This document shows positions 25,471-33,767 of a stretch of DNA of 64,000 nucleotides, piece after piece; the stretch's first letter is position 1, and each line of letters begins with the position of its first letter. The translations under genes were made by a program, and so were the position numbers. Below the pieces are notes generated by a model. It was not told the DNA's origin. It ran no database searches and saw nothing but the letters and a program-made list of their open reading frames with translations. The DNA is taken from the NCBI RefSeq assembly GCF_001270495.1, contig NZ_LGUR01000061.1:1-64000 (forward strand), in the 5' to 3' direction. This DNA comes from Streptomyces viridochromogenes. Its GTDB lineage: Bacteria > Actinomycetota > Actinomycetes > Streptomycetales > Streptomycetaceae.

Positions 25471-26160
25471 GTGACCACCGACGCGGATGTAGATGTCGTG
25501 CTCCCCTGCCTGAACGAGGCCGAGGCCCTTCCCTGGGTGCTGGCTCGGATTCCGGCCGGCTGGCGGGCCCTGGTCGTGGACAACGGCTCCACGGACGGTT
25601 CGGCGGATGTCGCCCGATCGCTCGGGGCGACCGTCGTGCACGAGCCCAGGCGGGGTTTCGGCGCGGCCTGCCACGCGGGGCTGACCGCGGCCACCGCCGA
25701 GTTCGTGTGCTTCTGTGACTGCGACGCCTCCCTCGACCCGGGCCGGCTGGAACCCTTCGTTCGCGAGGTCCGCTCCGACGCGGCCGACCTGGTGCTCGGC
25801 CGCAGACGACCGCAGGCCCGCGGCGCATGGCCGGCCCACGCCAGGGCCGGCAACCTCGCGCTCGCCCGGCTGCTGCGCCGCCGCACCGGTCTGCGCCTGC
25901 ACGACCTCGGACCGCTGCGCGCGGCCCGCCGCGAGCCCTTGCTCGCCCTCGGGCTCACCGACCGGCGCAGCGGCTACCCGCTCCAGATGGTGGTGCGCGC
26001 CGCCGACGCGGGCTGGCGCATCACCGAGCACGACGTGCCCTACCTGCCCCGCACCGGCGCCTCGAAGGTGACGGGCACCTGGCGCGGCACCTGGCAGGCG
26101 GTACGGGACATGAGCCGGGTGCTGAACGAAGCACCCGTCGGCGAGGGGGCGGCCCGGTGA
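25471..26160 (+). CDS. Family 2 glycosyltransferase
   Basis: This 229-residue GT-A enzyme has VDVVLPCLNEAEALPWVLAR, VVDNGSTDGSADVARSLG and a CDCDASLDPGR metal site, with GRRRPQARGAWP later. It is short and lacks membrane helices, like dolichol-phosphate mannosyltransferase-type GT2 proteins that make a lipid-linked sugar donor. The next gene overlaps its stop (GTGA). It heads a set with a DUF2064 protein and a methyltransferase. The polytopic protein at 29180 could use the lipid-linked sugar. The acceptor is unknown. Confidence 0.87.
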   Translation: MTTDADVDVVLPCLNEAEALPWVLARIPAGWRALVVDNGSTDGSADVARSLGATVVHEPRRGFGAACHAGLTAATAEFVCFCDCDASLDPGRLEPFVREVRSDAADLVLGRRRPQARGAWPAHARAGNLALARLLRRRTGLRLHDLGPLRAARREPLLALGLTDRRSGYPLQMVVRAADAGWRITEHDVPYLPRTGASKVTGTWRGTWQAVRDMSRVLNEAPVGEGAAR

Positions 26161-26774
26161 CCACCCTCCTCGTCATCGCCAAGGAGCCCGTGCCGGGCCG
26201 GGTCAAGACCCGGCTCACCCCGCCGTTCACGCCGTCGGAAGCGGCGGCGCTCGCGGAGGCCGCGCTCGCCGACACCCTGCGCGCCGTGGCGGCCACGCCC
26301 GCCTCCCGCCGCCTCCTCGTACTGGACGGCGCTCCGGGCCCCTGGCTCCCGCCCGGTTTCGACGTCGTACGGCAGTGCGCGGGCGGCCTGGACGAACGGC
26401 TCGCGGCCGCCTTCGCCGGATGCGACGGCCCCGCCCTGCTGATCGGCATGGACACCCCGCAGGTGACGCCGGAGCTGCTCGACGTCGACTTCGCGGACGG
26501 CGACGCGTACTTCGGTCCGGCCGAGGACGGCGGCTTCTGGGCCCTCGGGCTGGCCGAGCCCGATCCCGCCCTGCTCCGGGGCGTGCCCATGTCGACGCCG
26601 GTCACCGGCGCGGTACAGCGGGAGCGGCTGGTGCGCGCGGGGTTGCGTGTGCGGGATCTGCCCCGGCTGCGGGACGTCGACACGGCCGCCGACGCCCACG
26701 CGGTCGCCGCGCTCGCCCCGCAGGGAAAGTTCGCGGCACGGCTGGCCCGGTGCCGGGCGGTGACGCGCCCATGA
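26157..26774 (+). CDS. DUF2064/TIGR04282-type glycosyltransferase-A-like protein
   Basis: This 205-residue protein begins TTLLVIAKEPVPGRVKTRLTPP, the N-terminal signature of the DUF2064 family. That family has a nucleotide-sugar transferase or cofactor guanylyltransferase-like fold. LIGMDTPQVTPELLD and FGPAEDGGFWALGL are the matching metal-binding and active-site segments. It overlaps the previous gene by four bases (GTGA) and the next by four (ATGA). A nucleotidyl or glycosyl transfer is likely; the substrate is unknown. Confidence 0.85.
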   Translation: MTTLLVIAKEPVPGRVKTRLTPPFTPSEAAALAEAALADTLRAVAATPASRRLLVLDGAPGPWLPPGFDVVRQCAGGLDERLAAAFAGCDGPALLIGMDTPQVTPELLDVDFADGDAYFGPAEDGGFWALGLAEPDPALLRGVPMSTPVTGAVQRERLVRAGLRVRDLPRLRDVDTAADAHAVAALAPQGKFAARLARCRAVTRP

Positions 26775-27523
26775 CCACGACGCCTTCCGCCTGGGCCGTT
26801 GCCGACCCGTACGCCACCGCCCTGCGCGCCGGTCGTGGCCCGCTGTTCCTGCGGCGCGCCGACGGCTGGCTGCTGCCACTCGACGTCGAGCGCTGGTGCG
26901 CGCACGCCGACCCGGTCGACCTGGACGTACTGGACCGGTGCGAGGGCGCCGTGCTGGACGTCGGCTGCGGACCCGGGCGGCTCGTCGCGGAACTCGCCGC
27001 GCGTGGCCGGACCGCCCTCGGTATCGACGTCAGCGAGACCGCCGTCCACCACGCCGTACGGCTCGGGGGCCAGGCGTTGCGGCGCTCCGTCTTCGACTCC
27101 CTGCCCGGCGAGGGCCGCTGGGGCACCGTCCTGCTCATGGACGGCAACGTCGGCATCGGCGGCGATCCGCGCGCCCTGCTGGACCGGGTGGCCGGACTCC
27201 TCTCCCCCGGCGGTCTGTTGATCGCCGAGACCGCGCCGGTGGACATCGACGAGCGTGTCGAGGTGCAGGTCGTCGACGTCGTCCACGGATGCGGACCGGA
27301 CGGTGCGTTCCCCTGGGCGCGGCTCGGCACCTCGGCCTTGCTGCGGCACGCGCGCGGCGCCGGATGGCGGGCTGTCGGTCAGTGGACGGCCGGGGGGCGC
27401 TGCTTCGTCGCCCTGCGCAGCCGCAGCGCCAGCAACAGGGCCGAGGCGCCGAAGAGCACGGCGGTGATCAGCAGCCAGCGGGCGAGGAAGCCGTCCGGGG
27501 ACAGTCCCGTGCCCAGGCGGTAG
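26771..27523 (+). CDS. Class I SAM-dependent methyltransferase
   Basis: This 250-residue protein has VLDVGCGPGRLVAELAARG (SAM motif I), LGIDVSETAVHHAVRLGG, VLLMDGNVGIGGDP (motif II) and LLSPGGLLIAETAP (motif III). The family part ends near GRCFVALR (about 27415). The remaining about 35 residues (RSRSASNRAEAPKSTAV and on) look like read-through. They overlap the 3' end of the convergent membrane-protein gene by 145 bp. The original stop may have been lost. It is coupled to the previous gene by ATGA. Confidence 0.85.
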   Translation: MTTTPSAWAVADPYATALRAGRGPLFLRRADGWLLPLDVERWCAHADPVDLDVLDRCEGAVLDVGCGPGRLVAELAARGRTALGIDVSETAVHHAVRLGGQALRRSVFDSLPGEGRWGTVLLMDGNVGIGGDPRALLDRVAGLLSPGGLLIAETAPVDIDERVEVQVVDVVHGCGPDGAFPWARLGTSALLRHARGAGWRAVGQWTAGGRCFVALRSRSASNRAEAPKSTAVISSQRARKPSGDSPVPRR

Positions 27524-27840
27524 CGCCGGTCCACCATTCCGCTGATCAACGGGAACCACACCAGCAGGAGCAGGCCGGACAGCGCCGCCGGGACACGGAC
27601 GTACCGCACCCACTCCCTGTGCCCTGCCGCGCCGAGCCCCCTTACGACGGCCCGGTCCGCCGCCGCGTACAGCGGCAGCAGGACGAGGTCGTGCAACAGC
27701 GCCGCCCCCACGAACCACACCGCCACCCCGAACCAGTCGTCGGCGAGGAGGCGAACCCCGGCGTAGCCGGCGAGGGCGAACGAGGCGGCGAGCAGCAGAA
27801 GCTGGAACGGACTTCCGACAGGGATCAGCGGTCGGCGCAT
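27379..27840 (-). CDS. Small integral membrane protein
   Basis: This 153-residue protein has about four hydrophobic segments: LLLLAASFALAGYAGVRLL, VAVWFVGAALLHDLVLLPLY, VPAALSGLLLLVWFPLI and WLLITAVLFGASALLLAL. It begins one base inside the stop codon of the molybdopterin oxidoreductase gene (TGATG on the minus strand), so it is co-translated with it. It may be a membrane partner of that enzyme. No named family is recognised. Confidence 0.75.
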   Translation of the reverse strand: MRRPLIPVGSPFQLLLLAASFALAGYAGVRLLADDWFGVAVWFVGAALLHDLVLLPLYAAADRAVVRGLGAAGHREWVRYVRVPAALSGLLLLVWFPLISGMVDRRYRLGTGLSPDGFLARWLLITAVLFGASALLLALRLRRATKQRPPAVH

Positions 27841-29066
27841 CAGAGGTCTCCGAAGGTCATACGGGCCACCCACTTGGTGTTGAGCACGCCGGGCGCCGCG
27901 GGCACGATGATCCGCGCCGGGAAGCCGTGGTCGGGGGACAGGTCCTCGCCGTTGACGTACAGGGCGAGCAGGGAGCGCGGGTCGGCGACCTGGTTGGCCC
28001 GCAGCGCGGCACGGCGGAAGGCGCCGCGCCGCTGGAGGGACTCGACGAGCACGTCCGGCGGATCGTCGTCGTACCCGACGAGCGCGGCGAGGTCGCGCAG
28101 CCGCACCCCGCGCCACCACTGGTCGGACGTCGACCAGCCCTCGACACAGGCGATGGGCAACGCCGCGCTGTGCAGGGGGAGTCGGGCCAGCTGGGCACGG
28201 CTCAGGCGAACGGTGCCGGTGCGTCCGGTCACGACGAGGCGCCAGGCGTCCTCGGCCGTCTCCGCCGCGTGGATTCCGGCGTATGCGGCCGTCTTGTTGA
28301 TCTGGAAGCCGCTCGGGCCGCCACCCGGGTCGGCTCCGCCGTGCGGGGCCAGCAGGGCGGTGCGCCGCAGCAGCCCGTCGAAGCTCTGCCCGGCCGTGGT
28401 CGCGAACAGCAGCAGCGAGCCGCCCCCGACGAACCACAGGGCACCCCGCCGGGAGACGGTCGGCGGATCCGGGCGCGGGGAGACCAGGTCGGACGGTTCC
28501 TCGTCACGCAACCGGCGCAGGTTCCGTAGAGCCGCGGGAGTCTTCAGTACTGCGTGGGCGACGAACGCGGCGAAGAACACCCATGCCCCGTAGAAGTGCA
28601 GGGTGTAGAAAGACCCCGGGAAGACGTAGTCCAGCTGGATGTTGAGCACGCCCGTCACGAACTCGAACAGCGCGCCGCCGACCAGCAACAGCAGCGAGAT
28701 CCGCTCCAGGGCGTGCGCGAGCGAGCGGGCCGGGGGCAGCGCGAACAGCCTCGGGATCACCGACCACAGCTTGGCCAGCAGCACGGGGATCAGCGTGATG
28801 CCCAGCGTGACGTGAAGACCCTGGTTCAGCCGGTACAGCCAGTGCGGGTCGGTCGGCCAGGGGAACAGGTAGAAGCCCAGGATCCCCTTGTCCGGGGTCT
28901 TGTCGTTCACCGGCGACAGGTTCGGGTTGTAGGCGGCGTAGGACACCAGTCCCGTCACGAACAACACTGTGATCCCGCCGAGCAGGACGACCCCCAGCGC
29001 CGAGGTCAGCCAAGCGCCGCGCAGGGGACTGCGCCAGAAGCCCGGCGAGGAAGGAGACCGTGTCAT
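27840..29066 (-). CDS. Membrane-anchored molybdopterin-dependent oxidoreductase (sulfite oxidase-type fold)
   Basis: This 408-residue protein has two parts. The N-terminal half has four to five membrane helices (WLTSALGVVLLGGITVLFVT and others) with spaced His in LNQGLHVTLGI and FYTLHFYGAWVFF, like cytochrome b561-type domains that bind heme. The C-terminal half is a sulfite oxidase/YedY-type molybdopterin domain. It has the Mo-ligand Cys in PIACVEGWSTSDQWWRGVRL and the end ARIIVPAAPGVLNTKWV. It probably passes electrons between the membrane and an extracytoplasmic Mo site. ATG 29066 is chosen over an upstream in-frame ATG because MTRSPSS begins the conserved part. Confidence 0.87.
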   Translation of the reverse strand: MTRSPSSPGFWRSPLRGAWLTSALGVVLLGGITVLFVTGLVSYAAYNPNLSPVNDKTPDKGILGFYLFPWPTDPHWLYRLNQGLHVTLGITLIPVLLAKLWSVIPRLFALPPARSLAHALERISLLLLVGGALFEFVTGVLNIQLDYVFPGSFYTLHFYGAWVFFAAFVAHAVLKTPAALRNLRRLRDEEPSDLVSPRPDPPTVSRRGALWFVGGGSLLLFATTAGQSFDGLLRRTALLAPHGGADPGGGPSGFQINKTAAYAGIHAAETAEDAWRLVVTGRTGTVRLSRAQLARLPLHSAALPIACVEGWSTSDQWWRGVRLRDLAALVGYDDDPPDVLVESLQRRGAFRRAALRANQVADPRSLLALYVNGEDLSPDHGFPARIIVPAAPGVLNTKWVARMTFGDL

Positions 29067-29179
29067 GGCTCGACCGTAGGTCCGGCACACCCCCGAAACG
29101 GCCCCGCGACCCATGACGAAACGCTGACATCCGGCCCGGACGGAGGTACTTCCCCCACGGCCCGGCCTAGCGTGCGGAT

Positions 29180-30511
29180 GTGACCCGCCCCCTCCTCCGC
29201 GATCTGTACGCCGTCCTGGCCGCCGCCCTCCTCGTCACGGCGGCCGTACTGGTCGGCCGGCACATCCAGCACTCCCACCACACCCTGTTCGTCAACTGGC
29301 CTCCGCTACTTGGTACTTGGAGCCCACACGTCGGCCCCGGCACCCCGGCCGCCGTCCTCGTGGCGGCGGCCGGGGTGGCGTACGGGCCCGCCCTCGCCGC
29401 CCGACTGCCCTGGCGGGCCCTGCTCGCGACGGCATGGGCGACGGCAACGGCGTGGACCGTCTCCCTCGCCCTGATCGACGGCTGGCAGCGGGGCATCGCC
29501 GGCCGGCTCACCACCCCGCACGAATACCTCCGGGTCGTCGACCGCTTCGACGACATCCCGGCCACCCTGCGGGACTTCACCCACCACATCCTCATCGACT
29601 CCCCCGACAACTGGCCCGCCCATGTCGCCGGACACCCGCCGGGCGCGACGCTGACCTTCGTCCTCCTCGACCGGATCGGCCTGCGGGGCGGGGGCTGGGC
29701 CGGGGTGTGGTGCATCGCCGTCGGCGCCACGGCATGCGTGGCTGTGCTGGTCGCGGTGCGGGCACTGGCCGGTGAGAGCCTCGCCCGCCGAGCGGCGCCC
29801 TTCCTGGTCCTGGCCCCGGCCGCGGTGTGGATGGGCACGTCGGCCGACGCGTACTTCGCGGCGGTCGCGGCGTGGGCCGTGGCGCTGCTGGCACTCGCGG
29901 TCAGCGGACGGTCATGGGGGTGGGCGGCAGCGGCCGGGCTCCTCTTCGGGCTCACCTGCTACCTCTCGTACGGCCTCACACTCGTCGCGCTGATCGGCGC
30001 GGCGGTACTGCTGCTCGGCCGACGGCGCGTCCGGGAACGGCCCGTGCTGCTCGTGCCGCTGCTCGCCGGCCTGGCCGTGGTGCCGGCGGCCTTCACCCTC
30101 GCCGGGTTCGACTGGTGGGAGGCGTACCGCCTCCTGGTCACGCGCTACCACCAGGGCGTGGGCGGCATCCGCCCCTACGGCTACTGGGTGTGGGCGAACC
30201 TCGCCTGCGCGGTCCTGATCACGGGCCTGGCCACGGCGCCGGGGCTGCGGCGAACGGGGGCGGTGCTGGTCCGGCGGCGCACCGAACACCCCGACCGGGT
30301 CGGCCTCGCCCTTCTCGTGTCCGCCGCTCTCCTCGCCCTCCTGATCGCCGACCTGTCCGGCATGAGCAAGGCCGAGACGGAACGCATCTGGCTCCCCTTC
30401 GCGGTGTGGCTGCTGCCTGCCTGCGCGTTCCTCACCCGGCCCCGCGCCTGGCTTGCCGCTCAGGCGCTACTCGCGCTGCTGCTCAACCATGTGCTGCGCA
30501 CCGGATGGTGA
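29180..30511 (+). CDS. Polytopic membrane protein, probable GT-C-type glycosyltransferase
   Basis: This 443-residue protein has about 11 hydrophobic segments. A soluble loop of about 60 residues after helix 3 contains HEYLRVVDRF and VAGHPPGATLTFVLLDRI. A later stretch reads FDWWEAYRLLVTRYHQGVGG and SGMSKAETERIWLPF. Arrangement and length resemble GT-C transferases that use polyprenyl-phosphate sugars, but I cannot place it in a named family. The GTG start is 113 bp from the divergent oxidoreductase gene. It could use the product of the GT2 gene at 25471. Confidence 0.7.
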   Translation: MTRPLLRDLYAVLAAALLVTAAVLVGRHIQHSHHTLFVNWPPLLGTWSPHVGPGTPAAVLVAAAGVAYGPALAARLPWRALLATAWATATAWTVSLALIDGWQRGIAGRLTTPHEYLRVVDRFDDIPATLRDFTHHILIDSPDNWPAHVAGHPPGATLTFVLLDRIGLRGGGWAGVWCIAVGATACVAVLVAVRALAGESLARRAAPFLVLAPAAVWMGTSADAYFAAVAAWAVALLALAVSGRSWGWAAAAGLLFGLTCYLSYGLTLVALIGAAVLLLGRRRVRERPVLLVPLLAGLAVVPAAFTLAGFDWWEAYRLLVTRYHQGVGGIRPYGYWVWANLACAVLITGLATAPGLRRTGAVLVRRRTEHPDRVGLALLVSAALLALLIADLSGMSKAETERIWLPFAVWLLPACAFLTRPRAWLAAQALLALLLNHVLRTGW

Positions 30512-30530
30512 GCGAGTGGCGACCTACCGG

Positions 30531-32036
30531 TCATGCACCGGCCAGCGGGTTCGGAAGAGGCAGGTAGCGGGCGTCGGCGCCGTCCGCGCCCGTCCAGCGC
30601 AGCAGCAGGTTGGTCTTGCCGGGGAGGGTGGGGGCGGAGAGCAGGTCCGGGATCTCGGGGAGGTCGTGGCGGGCCAGTTCGCGGCGGACGGCGGGCCAGG
30701 GGTCCAGGGTCGGACGGCGTTCGACGAGGGCGCCGGCGATCTCGACGAGGTGGTTGACGACCAGGCAGTACACCAGCCGCTCCCAGCCCGCCGCCCGTGA
30801 CACGTCCGGCAGCAGCTTCACGCCCTCGGCGTCCCGGAAGAGGGCCTGCACGGGGATGCCGTCGGTGTCGACGGCGACCAGCGTGTTCTGCAGATGCGCT
30901 TCGAGTACGACGCCGTGCTCGGCGAAGGCCGCGAGGGCGGGCGGGACCACCTGGGCCAGGTACGCCTCCCACCACGCCGCCGGGTCCACGGCGTCGGCGA
31001 GCGGGCTGCCCTCGAAGCCCTCGACGAGCCCGGCGGCGAGCAGGGGCGTCGCGCCGGGCAGCAGGCCGCCCCGCAGGCCGTCGCGGACCAGGACCGCGAG
31101 TTCCTCGAAGGCGAAGCCGGCGGTGCGGTAGCCGCGGTCGCCGAGCCAGGCGGCGGGGCCGTCGCACGCGCCGAGCGCGGTGGCCGCCGCCGTGTCGGTG
31201 GGGCGGAGCTTGAGCAGGTCGTGGCGCCACAGCCGGCGGATGTCGTTGGTGATGCGCACGTCGAGGCTGAACTTCAGGAAGAGATCGCGCTCGGGGGCGT
31301 ACAGCGTGCGGATCGCGGCCGTCGGCCAGGCGTCGAACCCGGTCGTGCCCAGCCGCACGAGCCTGCCGTCCGCGAACGCCTCCGCGAGGTCCGGGCCGAC
31401 CAGGTCGAGCTGCCAGGGGTGCGCGGGCAGCAGCCGGTAGCCGGGCGGGGCCTCGCCGAGAGCGTCCAGGGCGGAGGTGTCGCCCTCCTCGACGACCACG
31501 TCCTCGCGCAGGCCGAGCAGCGTCAGCGGGAAGCGGGCGTGCGCCTCGGGGGCGTACGGCAGCCAGGCCGCGACCGGGCCGCCGCCCCGCGCCTTGGGGG
31601 CGGGGTGGTGGGGGTGGCCGGTGAGGAGGCACTGCTCGGAGCGGAGGTAGAGGTCGTCGGGCGGCGTCGCACGCGCGCGTGCCGTGAGCAACGCGGCCAC
31701 GGCGTCCCGGCTGTCGATCATCTCGGCGGGCAGTTCGTGGTTGGACAGTCCGGTGTGGCGGCGCAGTTCGTCGGCCACGAGCTTGACGAGCTCGGTGTGC
31801 CCGATGCGCCGCCAGGTGCCGTCCGTGCGCACCTCGGGCTCGGCGGGCCGCCGTTCACCGAGGACCCGCAGCAGGCGGTCCGAGCCGGGCAGCCGGTACA
31901 CGCGCCGTCCGCCGGACTCTCCGTGTGGTTCGGCCACCTCGCGCAGCAGGCAGTTCAGCAGGGGCGCGACCGCGTGGACGTCGGCGCGTTCCGCGACGTC
32001 GGCGGCGGGTGGAGGGTTGAGGTGCACGCGATCCAC
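30531..32036 (-). CDS. IucA/IucC-family NIS siderophore synthetase (1)
   Basis: This 501-residue protein is a nonribosomal-peptide-independent siderophore synthetase. It shows the ATP/citrate-binding GHPHHPAPKARGG, LLPAHPWQLDLV, KFSLDVRITNDIRRLWRH, the catalytic EAHLQNTLV and FRDAEGVKLLPD. The family uses ATP to adenylate a carboxylate (often citrate or succinyl) and joins it to an amine or alcohol. It is divergent from a second synthetase of exactly the same length. No decarboxylase, monooxygenase, acyltransferase or transport gene is beside the pair, so the siderophore type cannot be told. Confidence 0.92.
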   Translation of the reverse strand: MDRVHLNPPPAADVAERADVHAVAPLLNCLLREVAEPHGESGGRRVYRLPGSDRLLRVLGERRPAEPEVRTDGTWRRIGHTELVKLVADELRRHTGLSNHELPAEMIDSRDAVAALLTARARATPPDDLYLRSEQCLLTGHPHHPAPKARGGGPVAAWLPYAPEAHARFPLTLLGLREDVVVEEGDTSALDALGEAPPGYRLLPAHPWQLDLVGPDLAEAFADGRLVRLGTTGFDAWPTAAIRTLYAPERDLFLKFSLDVRITNDIRRLWRHDLLKLRPTDTAAATALGACDGPAAWLGDRGYRTAGFAFEELAVLVRDGLRGGLLPGATPLLAAGLVEGFEGSPLADAVDPAAWWEAYLAQVVPPALAAFAEHGVVLEAHLQNTLVAVDTDGIPVQALFRDAEGVKLLPDVSRAAGWERLVYCLVVNHLVEIAGALVERRPTLDPWPAVRRELARHDLPEIPDLLSAPTLPGKTNLLLRWTGADGADARYLPLPNPLAGA

Positions 32037-32047
32037 TCGTTCTCTAC

Positions 32048-32104
32048 GGTCCGTTCAGGACGGTCACTATGGCCCGTTCAGGAGGTCACTGCGGTCCGTT
32101 CAGG
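32048..32104. repeat. Three phased direct repeats in the divergent NIS promoter
   Basis: GGTCCGTTCAGG (32048), GGCCCGTTCAGG (32071) and GGTCCGTTCAGG (32093) are spaced 23 and 22 bp, about two helical turns. The first two are each followed by GGTCACT. They sit in the 139-bp space between the two synthetase genes, so they are good candidates for a regulator site. No DmdR1-type iron box was seen. Confidence 0.75.
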
Positions 32105-32175
32105 CGGGAAGACGATCAGTATGTCTGTCGTCGGCGCCTGGCCCGACGTCCTACTCGTACCCGAGGAGCCCGCCC

Positions 32176-33681
32176 GTGCACCGTCCCCCCAGCGCCGAGG
32201 CCGAGGTGGCCGCCGAACTGGCCGACGTACGCCCCGAACTCGCGTCGCGGTACGCCGCCGGGCTCCCCGCCGCACGAGCGGCCGTACTGACCCGGCTGTG
32301 GCGTGCCCTCGCGTACGAGCCCCTCCCTTGGGTCGCCCGACGTGAGCCCGGCCGGGAGGGCCTCACCCTGCGTCTTTCGGACGGCCGCCGACTGCACGGA
32401 CCGCACGCGGACCCGTACGCCACCGCCGCGTACGTCACCGCCGTACGGCTCGACCGGACGTCGTACGACGACCCGGTCCGGCTGCTGACCGACCTCTCCG
32501 TACCGCACGGCACCGCGTTCGCCACCGAAGTCGGCCACAGTGTCGCTTCGTTGGCGCTGTCACGGGCGGGACAGGACGCCCACTCGAAGGAGTGGCCCGG
32601 GCAGGACTGGGAGTGGGAGCAGCGGGTGGTCGACGGCCATCCGTTTCACCCCAACTGCCGTTCCCGGCCCGGCTTCTCGGTCGCCGAGCAGTTCGCGTAC
32701 GGGCCGGAGCACCGGCCGGTCGTGAGGTTGGGGCTGGTGCCGGTGCGGGCGGACGAGAGCCTGGTGACGGGTGGGTGGCCGCAGGACATGCGGGACGGGG
32801 GACGGCTGCTGGTCCCGGTGCATCCGTGGCAGGCCGAGCATGTGCTCAAGCGCCCCTGCGATCCCTCCGGCGACGGCATCGCCGCGCATCCGCTGATGTC
32901 CCTGCGCACGCTCGCCCTGTCCGACGGACCGCACGTCAAGACCGCGCTGAGCGCCCGGCTGACGTCCTCGGTACGGGACATCTCGGTGTACTCGATCACC
33001 CTGTCCGCCACCCTGTCCGACTTCGCGGAGACGCTCGCCGCACGCACGGACGGGCTGCTGCACGTCACCCGCACCCTGGGGGCCGCCACCGCCCACTCGC
33101 CGGATCTGGCGGCGGTGGTGCGTCAGTCGCCGCGCGAGTACGCGGGGCCCGGCGAGCGGGTCGTGCCGGTGGCCGCGCTCGCCACCACCGCGCTGCCCGA
33201 ATCCCCCGCGTGGCTGGCCGACTTCACGCGTCTCGCGCTCACCGTGGGGCTGCGGCTGCTGGAGCTGGGGGTGGCGCTGGAGGCACACGGCCAGAACCTG
33301 CTCGTGGTGCTGTCCGCCGACGGCGCCCCGGTGCGCCTGGTCTACCGCGACCTCGCCGACATCCGCGTCAGCCCGGCCCGGCTGACCCGGCACGGGATTC
33401 CGGTGCCGGAACTGACCGGCCGGATCGTCACGGACGACGTGCCGACGCTGCGCCGCAAACTGTTCGGGTCACTGGTGGCCGGGGCGCTGGCGGGCACGGC
33501 GGGGTCGGGCGCGGCGTTGCGCGGGGCGCTGGGGGCGGTCGTACGGGATCTGCCTCAGACCGTGGATCTGGCCGCGCTGCGCGGGAAGCAGCTGCCCACG
33601 AAGGCGTTGACGCTGATGCGGCTGTCGCCGGGGACGCCCGGGGACCAGTGGGCGGAGCTGCCCAATCCGCTGGTCACGTAG
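32176..33681 (+). CDS. IucA/IucC-family NIS siderophore synthetase (2)
   Basis: This 501-residue synthetase starts at GTG 32176, with GAGGAG 9 bp upstream. Motifs are DGHPFHPNCRSRPGF, LVPVHPWQAEHVL, KTALSARLTSSVRDISVYS, EAHGQNLLVVLS and VYRDLADIRVS. The lysine normally found in the GHPxHPxxK motif is Arg here (CRSR), unlike its neighbour. The C-terminus LPTKALTLMRL...LPNPLVT matches the end of synthetase 1 (LPGKTNLLLRW...LPNPLAGA), so both are full length despite being shorter than typical members. It probably carries out the second of two condensations. Confidence 0.9.
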   Translation: MHRPPSAEAEVAAELADVRPELASRYAAGLPAARAAVLTRLWRALAYEPLPWVARREPGREGLTLRLSDGRRLHGPHADPYATAAYVTAVRLDRTSYDDPVRLLTDLSVPHGTAFATEVGHSVASLALSRAGQDAHSKEWPGQDWEWEQRVVDGHPFHPNCRSRPGFSVAEQFAYGPEHRPVVRLGLVPVRADESLVTGGWPQDMRDGGRLLVPVHPWQAEHVLKRPCDPSGDGIAAHPLMSLRTLALSDGPHVKTALSARLTSSVRDISVYSITLSATLSDFAETLAARTDGLLHVTRTLGAATAHSPDLAAVVRQSPREYAGPGERVVPVAALATTALPESPAWLADFTRLALTVGLRLLELGVALEAHGQNLLVVLSADGAPVRLVYRDLADIRVSPARLTRHGIPVPELTGRIVTDDVPTLRRKLFGSLVAGALAGTAGSGAALRGALGAVVRDLPQTVDLAALRGKQLPTKALTLMRLSPGTPGDQWAELPNPLVT

Positions 33682-33767
33682 GTGTTCTGACCGGTGGCCG
33701 GGATGTGTTCCGACCGGCGTTCCGACCTCGTTTGGAGCGGGACACCTCTGATCAATAGGATCCGCCG

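Noticed and set aside
32048..32104. Short CRISPR array
   Set aside because: Three 12-bp repeats with 10-11-bp gaps are far too short for a CRISPR array, and no cas gene is near.
32037..32175. DmdR1/IdeR iron box in the siderophore promoter
   Set aside because: No TTAGGTTAGGCTCACCTAA-like palindrome is present; only the GGTCCGTTCAGG repeats are.
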